Source: CAIQJJ01 sp964606085 (GTDB taxonomy: Bacteria > Chloroflexota > Anaerolineae > Anaerolineales > UBA4823). Taken from it: a stretch of DNA of 64,000 nt. Made by a program: the position numbers and the translations under genes. Location: positions 1 to 64,000 of the forward strand of contig CAZSFD010000012.1 in NCBI GenBank assembly GCA_964606085.1, written 5' to 3'. Below, in pieces: positions 59,586 through 64,000 of the stretch (position 1 is its first letter; each line of letters begins with the position of its first letter). The notes under the pieces are model-generated. The model saw only the letters and a program-made list of their open reading frames with translations, ran no database searches and was not told the origin of the DNA.

Positions 59586-59674
59586 TGACACCGCAGAGCG
59601 GTGTCAACAATAGACAACAAAAGAGCCACCCGACACGCGACGTTCAGAATATCGGGTGGCTCTTCTGCTTTTTT
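59586..59674. terminator. Two hairpins between convergent genes, second a terminator
   Basis: TGACACCGC-aga-GCGGTGTCA (59586-59606) is followed by a 13-bp perfect stem AAGAGCCACCCGA / TCGGGTGGCTCTT (59621-59633 with 59652-59664) and a T-rich tail. They separate the P-type ATPase from the convergent isomerase gene. Confidence 0.8.
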
Positions 59675-59688
59675 GCGCAAACGTCCGC

Positions 59689-60516
59689 TTATGCAAGCAC
59701 TCCCCGCGCCCAGGCGATGAACTTGGGGAAAATTTCTTCTGGCTCGGGCAGTTCGGGATGCCAGCGTTTTTCATGCTCAAACTGCACCCAACCTTCGTAG
59801 CCATGCGCTTTGAGAATGCCCAATGATTCGGCCAACGGCAGTTGGCCCGTTCCCGGCGGCACGTAACGCCAACCATCGCCCATCGCCTGGGGATGCGTTG
59901 GCTCATACACGGCATCTTTGACGTGTGTGTACCCCACACGCCCCCGCAGCGCCTCGAAGGTGAATTGCGGCTGCTCCTCGCCCACGCGGTAGGTGTGGCC
60001 CATATCCCACAGTGCGCCGAAGGCCGGGTTGGGGATGGCATCGAGCAGCAGGCGGCAGTTGGCCGCCTTCACCCACAGGTCGTGGGTCTCGAACAGCCAG
60101 TGCAGGCTGGCGGCGCCATCGAGGGCTAAAATCTGTTCGATAGTGTCGCGGCCGATCTCGGCCAATTCTTCCTGGCGATGCGCAGAAAGGTCGCCCCCGC
60201 CGAAGATGCGCACATGCGGTGCGCCGAGAGCGGTGGCAACGGCAATGGTGCGACGCGCTTCGTCGAGGTTGGCTTGCAGCTTCTCTGGCACGCAGACCTG
60301 AATGGACGACGAAATGGCGCTGACAGCCAGGCCGGCGTCGTTCAGTTGGCGGCGGGTGGCGGCAGCGCCGGTGGTGAACTCGGGGCGCAGGGTGATGTCT
60401 ACGGTATCGAGGTAGCCGCGAAAATCCACGCCGTCGAAGCCATATTGGCGGCCGCGGGCGCAGATGGTGTCCAAATCCCAGGCGGGGCAACCGAGGGTCA
60501 TAAAAGCGAGTTTCAT
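59689..60516 (-). CDS. Sugar phosphate isomerase/epimerase (xylose isomerase-like TIM barrel)
   Basis: A 275-residue barrel enzyme. KLAFMTLGCPAWDLDTICAR opens the fold. Metal ligands are likely in WLFETHDLW, ALWDMGHTYR, YTHVKDAV and the late Glu in GWVQFEHEKRW. The family contains hexulose-phosphate, tagatose and inositol-related isomerases; the actual sugar is not resolvable. It forms a sugar catabolism pair with the Gfo/Idh/MocA dehydrogenase gene upstream on the same strand, although about 240 bases of palindromes separate them. Confidence 0.88.
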   Translation of the reverse strand: MKLAFMTLGCPAWDLDTICARGRQYGFDGVDFRGYLDTVDITLRPEFTTGAAATRRQLNDAGLAVSAISSSIQVCVPEKLQANLDEARRTIAVATALGAPHVRIFGGGDLSAHRQEELAEIGRDTIEQILALDGAASLHWLFETHDLWVKAANCRLLLDAIPNPAFGALWDMGHTYRVGEEQPQFTFEALRGRVGYTHVKDAVYEPTHPQAMGDGWRYVPPGTGQLPLAESLGILKAHGYEGWVQFEHEKRWHPELPEPEEIFPKFIAWARGVLA

Positions 60517-60558
60517 CTTGTAAGCTCCCAACCCGGACAAGCCGGAAAAGCAAAACCT

Positions 60559-60636
60559 TTAACCACAAAGGACTCAAAGGAACACGAAGGAAAACCCAAA
60601 GAAGCCTTCGTGAATCTTCGTGTCCTTTGTGGTTAA
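60559..60636. repeat. MITE-like inverted repeat (TTAACCACAAAGGA arms)
   Basis: The arms TTAACCACAAAGGA (60559-60572) and TCCTTTGTGGTTAA (60623-60636) flank further partial pairing (CACGAAGG with CCTTCGTG). It is a typical dispersed palindrome, with no open reading frame. Confidence 0.7.
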
Positions 60637-60687
60637 AAATCTTTGCACAAAAAGCAAGAACTTGACTCGTAAGGTACTAAAAAAACT

Positions 60688-60753
60688 AACCACGAATAAC
60701 ACCAATCTTCACAAATAAAAAAGTATTCGTGAAGATTGGTGTTATTCGTGGTT
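60688..60753. repeat. 25-bp perfect inverted repeat (AACCACGAATAACACC arms)
   Basis: The left arm 60688-60712 starts AACCACGAATAACACC and pairs without mismatch with 60729-60753. The loop is 16 nt and A/T-rich. Related in style to the preceding element (both start AACCAC), it probably represents a second family member inserted next to it. It overlaps no gene, ending seven bases before the dehydrogenase stop. Confidence 0.8.
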
Positions 60754-60759
60754 CAAAAG

Positions 60760-61950
60760 CTAGTGGAACGACTTATCCAAATCCGCTTCAACCTTGCGAA
60801 CCACTTTTTGGAAGCGCGAGGTGGCGGCGAGTTCCTTGAGTTTGGCTTCGTAGAGGTCTTCGTCGAGGGGAACATCCACCGGCACACCGAGGAAAGACGA
60901 GAGCATGATGGCGTTGCCAATGGCCAGGCCGTTCAGCCCTTCGGGAGCGAAGGCCACCAGCGGCTCATCGGCCAAAATGGCGCGGGCGAAGGCCTCGGTC
61001 ACGGCGGCGTGGGCGAAATGCGGCGCTTCGGGAAGTTCGACATCTTCTTGCGTCGTGGCAACGCGGCCAAAGGGTTCGTTGGAGGTGGCGATATAGTCCT
61101 TCGATGACATTTCGTTGCGCCAGAAGGTGAGTTTGCCGTTCTCAAAGACCAGTTTGCCCAACTCACCGGCAATCTCCAGGCGATTGGTGCCGGGGCTTTC
61201 GGCAGTGGTGGTGACAAAGTGGCCGACCATGCCATTCTCATGCTCGAAGTAACCGGTGACTTCATCTTCCACTTCGATGTTGTGGTACTTGCCGATGTGG
61301 GCAAAACCCGCCACGCGCTTCGGTGTGCCAAAGAACCACTGGTACAGGTCGAGGTTATGCGGGCATTGGTTGAGCAGCACACCGCCGCCTTCGCCGCTCC
61401 AGGTGGCGCGCCAGCCGCCGCCATCGTAATAGCACTGCGGGCGGAACCAATCGGTGATCAGCCAGGTGGCGCGCACCAGGCGGCCCAATTCGCCGCCGTC
61501 AATCATCGCCTTTACCTTGCGCCAGTAACCATGTGTGCGCTGCTGGAACATGATGGCAAACTTGAGACCGGGGAACTGCTGCACGGCGGTCTCGTAGGCG
61601 GCGATCATCTTACGGCCATCTTTGACGTGTACGGCCAGGGGCTTCTCGCATAACACGTGGATGCCCTGCCCCAGGGCGTCTATGGCGATGGGCGTGTGAT
61701 CGTAGTGCGGCGTGGCGATCAGGATGGCATCCAGGCCGAGGCTGGCGGCCTGCGCCAGCAGGTCAGTGTGACTGTAAAACGCCGGGACGTTATACATTTC
61801 GGCAGCCTGATCAGCGTGAGCGGGATCAATATCACATACCGCGACCAGCTTGACGCTGGGCACGCGTTCGTTGGCGATATCGCGCAGATGCGAATTTCCC
61901 ATACCGCCGGCCCCTACCAGGGCAAGACGAATTTGCTTGTTTTCGGTCAT
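60760..61950 (-). CDS. Gfo/Idh/MocA family oxidoreductase
   Basis: A 396-residue NAD(P)-dependent sugar dehydrogenase. The Rossmann start is RLALVGAGGMGNSHLRDIAN with an acidic residue in VAVCDIDPAHA. The catalytic lysine block is VLCEKPLAVHV, and WSGEGGGVLLNQCPHNLDLYQW supplies the substrate-side His. GAAGGAG lies eight bases before the ATG. A LacI-type operator at 62018-62031 lies about 70 bases upstream, so repression by a sugar-responsive LacI protein is likely. The specific sugar is unknown. Confidence 0.93.
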   Translation of the reverse strand: MTENKQIRLALVGAGGMGNSHLRDIANERVPSVKLVAVCDIDPAHADQAAEMYNVPAFYSHTDLLAQAASLGLDAILIATPHYDHTPIAIDALGQGIHVLCEKPLAVHVKDGRKMIAAYETAVQQFPGLKFAIMFQQRTHGYWRKVKAMIDGGELGRLVRATWLITDWFRPQCYYDGGGWRATWSGEGGGVLLNQCPHNLDLYQWFFGTPKRVAGFAHIGKYHNIEVEDEVTGYFEHENGMVGHFVTTTAESPGTNRLEIAGELGKLVFENGKLTFWRNEMSSKDYIATSNEPFGRVATTQEDVELPEAPHFAHAAVTEAFARAILADEPLVAFAPEGLNGLAIGNAIMLSSFLGVPVDVPLDEDLYEAKLKELAATSRFQKVVRKVEADLDKSFH

Positions 61951-62017
61951 AAAATTTCTCCTTCGTTAGGGTTATGCCTGATTCTACCCCGCCCGGCGCG
62001 CAAAGGCAATGATCAAA

Positions 62018-62031
62018 CGTTAGCGCTAACG
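62018..62031. promoter_or_regulatory. LacI-family operator-like palindrome
   Basis: CGTTAGCGCTAACG is a perfect 14-bp palindrome with the central CG and TTAGCGCTAA core typical for LacI/GalR-family repressors. It lies between the dehydrogenase start (61950) and the divergent lipoprotein start (62105) and could act on either promoter. Confidence 0.75.
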
Positions 62032-62104
62032 GTGACAGATTTTGCGCCCATATCCCCGGCAGCATTCATTGACAGCCCCCTGCCGGTCGGTTATAAGTGC
62101 GGGC

Positions 62105-64000
62105 ATGAAGAAAATCGCCACTTTCATCATCCTGGTCTGCCTGCTTGCCGCCTGCACGCGGGCCAATCAGCCTGCCCCCCAACCAACCATCCCGCCGCCG
62201 CCCACTTCGGCCGCGCTCCATACGCCCACCGCCGCCGAGCCAACCATTCCCCCGCCCGCGCCCTTGCCCACGGCCACCGCCGCCCCCACGCCCCCCCCCC
62301 TGAGCGCCCCCGCCGCCCCGCTGGCCGCCGCCGACCATGCCCTGTTCAATGGAGATTACCAGGCCGCCCTGGCCGCCTACCAGCAAGCCTGGAATGCCGC
62401 CCTGGGCAGCGGCGACCAAACCGCCCAAGCGGCCGCCCAACTCGGCATCGGACGCATCTATTTCCTCACCCGCGACTATCACAGCGCCCTCAAAACCTTG
62501 CGCGAACTGGTCGAGAACTTCCCCCAAGCGGCCGCCACACCCGCCGCTTACTTCTGCCTCGGCCAGACCTACGAAGCGCTCACCCGCTACCTCGAAGCCG
62601 CCGACGCTTACCTGAACTACCTGGCCTTACGCCCCGGCGTGATTGACGCTTACCTGTACGAACGGCGCGGCGACGCCCTCAGCGCCGCCGGCGATTACCC
62701 TTCCGCCCTCAAAGATTACCTGGCCGCTTTCAACAGCCCGCGCCTCACCAGCCCCCTGCCGCTCGAAATCAAAATCGCCCGCACCTACGCCATCCTCGGC
62801 GACATCCCCACCGCCCTGGTCATGTACACCGACCTCTACCAGCGCGCCGAAGATGGCTACACCAAAGCCCAGGTAGATTACCTGCGCGGCCAGGCCCACG
62901 CCGCCATCGGCGCAACCGACCAGGCCCACAGCTACTACCTCGACGCCGTCAACAACTACCCCTTCGCCTACAATTCCTACCTGGCGTTGATCGAACTGGT
63001 GGACGCCGAATATCCCGTAGATGAGCAGCAGCGCGGCATCGTGGACTATTACGCCGGTGAGTATGCCGTGGCCGGGCTGGCCTTCGACCGCTACCTCGAA
63101 ACCAACCCCGCCGACCCTTCCACCACCTATTACTTCAAAGGCATGGCGCTCTACAACCTCGGCAATTATTACGAAGCCATCGCCTATTGGGATAAGCTGA
63201 TCGAGGGCTTCGGCAATTCGGGCTATTGGGATGAAGCCTGGGAAATGAAAGCGTACACCCAATGGGCCTTCCTGGATGATTACGCCGCGGCCGAACAAAC
63301 CCTGCTGGGCTTTGTCGCCAACCGCGCCGAACACCCCCGCTCCGCCGAATTTCTCTACGATGCCGCGGTTGTGGCCGAACGGGCGGGCAATTTGCCGGGG
63401 TTCATCATGATCCTGGATCGCCTGGCCAACGAATACCCCGGCTCAGCCTACCATTACAAAGGATTGTTTCAAAAAGGGATCACCTACTACCGCCTGGCCA
63501 ACTACCGCGTCGCCCGCGACGCCTTCATCGCCGCCTTCCAGTTTGCCCCCACGATCAGCGATCAGGCCGCCGGGTATTTGTGGATCGGCAAGTGCTTCCA
63601 GGCCGAAGGGGATGAGAAATCGGCGCGCGCTTCGTGGGGACTGGCGGCCAACTTCGATCCCACCGGTTATTACAGCGAACGCGCCAGCGACCTGTTGGCC
63701 GGGCGTGTCACCCCCTTCACCCCACCCCCCGCCTTCGACCTCGGCATCGCCTGGCCCGCCGAACGGCAGCAGGCCGAAGCCTGGCTGCGCCAGACCTTCC
63801 AGGTTGACCCGGCTGCCAACCTGTCTGATCTCGGCGTGCTGGCCACCGACCCGCGTTTCATCCGCGGCAACGAGTATTGGCGGTTGGGCCTGTTCGACAA
63901 CGCCAGCGCCGAGTTCGAGAGCCTGCGCGCCTCGGTAGAAAATGACCCCGCCAATACCTACCGCCTGATGAACTTCTTCTACGAATTGGGGCTGTACCGC
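62105..64000 (+). CDS. TPR-rich lipoprotein, probable soluble lytic transglycosylase (partial, right edge)
   Basis: The frame from 62105 stays open to the end of the window (632 codons). The signal KKIATFIILVCLLAAC ends in a lipobox, followed by about 60 residues of Pro/Thr linker. Helical TPR-type repeats then follow: LFNGDYQAALAAYQQAWNAA, YFCLGQTYEALTRYLEAADA, YYFKGMALYNLGNYYEAIAY, LWIGKCFQAEGDEKSARASW. The later region (GYYSERASDLLAGR, then YWRLGLFDNASAEFESLRAS) resembles the U-shaped helical part of Slt70-like lytic transglycosylases. The catalytic domain would lie beyond the edge, so the enzyme call is inference. Confidence 0.75.
   Translation, partial: MKKIATFIILVCLLAACTRANQPAPQPTIPPPPTSAALHTPTAAEPTIPPPAPLPTATAAPTPPPLSAPAAPLAAADHALFNGDYQAALAAYQQAWNAALGSGDQTAQAAAQLGIGRIYFLTRDYHSALKTLRELVENFPQAAATPAAYFCLGQTYEALTRYLEAADAYLNYLALRPGVIDAYLYERRGDALSAAGDYPSALKDYLAAFNSPRLTSPLPLEIKIARTYAILGDIPTALVMYTDLYQRAEDGYTKAQVDYLRGQAHAAIGATDQAHSYYLDAVNNYPFAYNSYLALIELVDAEYPVDEQQRGIVDYYAGEYAVAGLAFDRYLETNPADPSTTYYFKGMALYNLGNYYEAIAYWDKLIEGFGNSGYWDEAWEMKAYTQWAFLDDYAAAEQTLLGFVANRAEHPRSAEFLYDAAVVAERAGNLPGFIMILDRLANEYPGSAYHYKGLFQKGITYYRLANYRVARDAFIAAFQFAPTISDQAAGYLWIGKCFQAEGDEKSARASWGLAANFDPTGYYSERASDLLAGRVTPFTPPPAFDLGIAWPAERQQAEAWLRQTFQVDPAANLSDLGVLATDPRFIRGNEYWRLGLFDNASAEFESLRASVENDPANTYRLMNFFYELGLYR

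Overview
The window looks like a chromosomal segment of a bacterium of the phylum Chloroflexota, most likely class Anaerolineae. This is inferred from gene content and style. There are many lipoproteins with long Thr/Pro linkers, large STAND-type ATPases with TPR tails, a split NAD synthetase, tandem solute-binding proteins, and many dispersed intergenic palindromes. No rRNA, tRNA or CRISPR array was seen. GC content is high, with a lower-GC patch around 26-27.5 kb.

Left part (1-16.8 kb): a metal ABC transporter pair; a decayed AbiEii-type nucleotidyltransferase with its small partner; a CapA-like lipoprotein; an NAD+ synthesis operon whose amidase and synthetase halves are separate genes with a zinc-ribbon protein and a TumA/TumE-type toxin-antitoxin pair between them; a quinate-5-dehydrogenase-family gene with a MobA-like NTP transferase; a PAP2 phosphatase; a single-domain response regulator; a secreted Pro/Thr lipoprotein; lysine 2,3-aminomutase; an HtrA-like protease; an ABC-2 exporter; and a histidine phosphatase.

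Middle part (16.9-31 kb): an intact comM/yifB gene is followed by two segments that each end in a partial, diverged copy of the comM 3' end (24.45-24.88 and 30.53-30.87 kb). This suggests successive insertion of mobile DNA at comM. The first segment carries a lasso-peptide-like RiPP cluster on the minus strand: HPr-kinase-like kinase, PqqD-like B1, transglutaminase-like B2, a candidate 52-aa precursor ending in Ser, a further 41-aa ORF, an asparagine-synthetase-like cyclase, and a sulfotransferase whose C-terminus looks like a second PqqD domain. Several of these genes carry in-frame insertions of dispersed repeats. The second segment has a NarL-type regulator, two secreted proteins and a tandem solute-binding protein. 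The comM remnants contain 17-nt perfect hairpins with a shared loop, GTTCKKT.

Right part (31-64 kb): a radical SAM gene with a homopolymer frameshift; an AsnC-TusA gene with an internal UGA; DsrE, DoxX-like, two glycosyltransferases, a SPASM radical SAM protein, a polytopic mannosyltransferase-like protein and a Fur homologue; a STAND regulator divergent from a secreted GH5 enzyme, with an array of 11-bp iterons between them; DeoC; a five-gene minus-strand carbohydrate operon preceded by a ROK kinase gene; a second STAND protein; glycogen phosphorylase; a Ca2+-type P-ATPase; sugar isomerase and Gfo/Idh/MocA genes with a LacI-type operator; and the start of a TPR lipoprotein, probably a lytic transglycosylase, that runs off the right edge.
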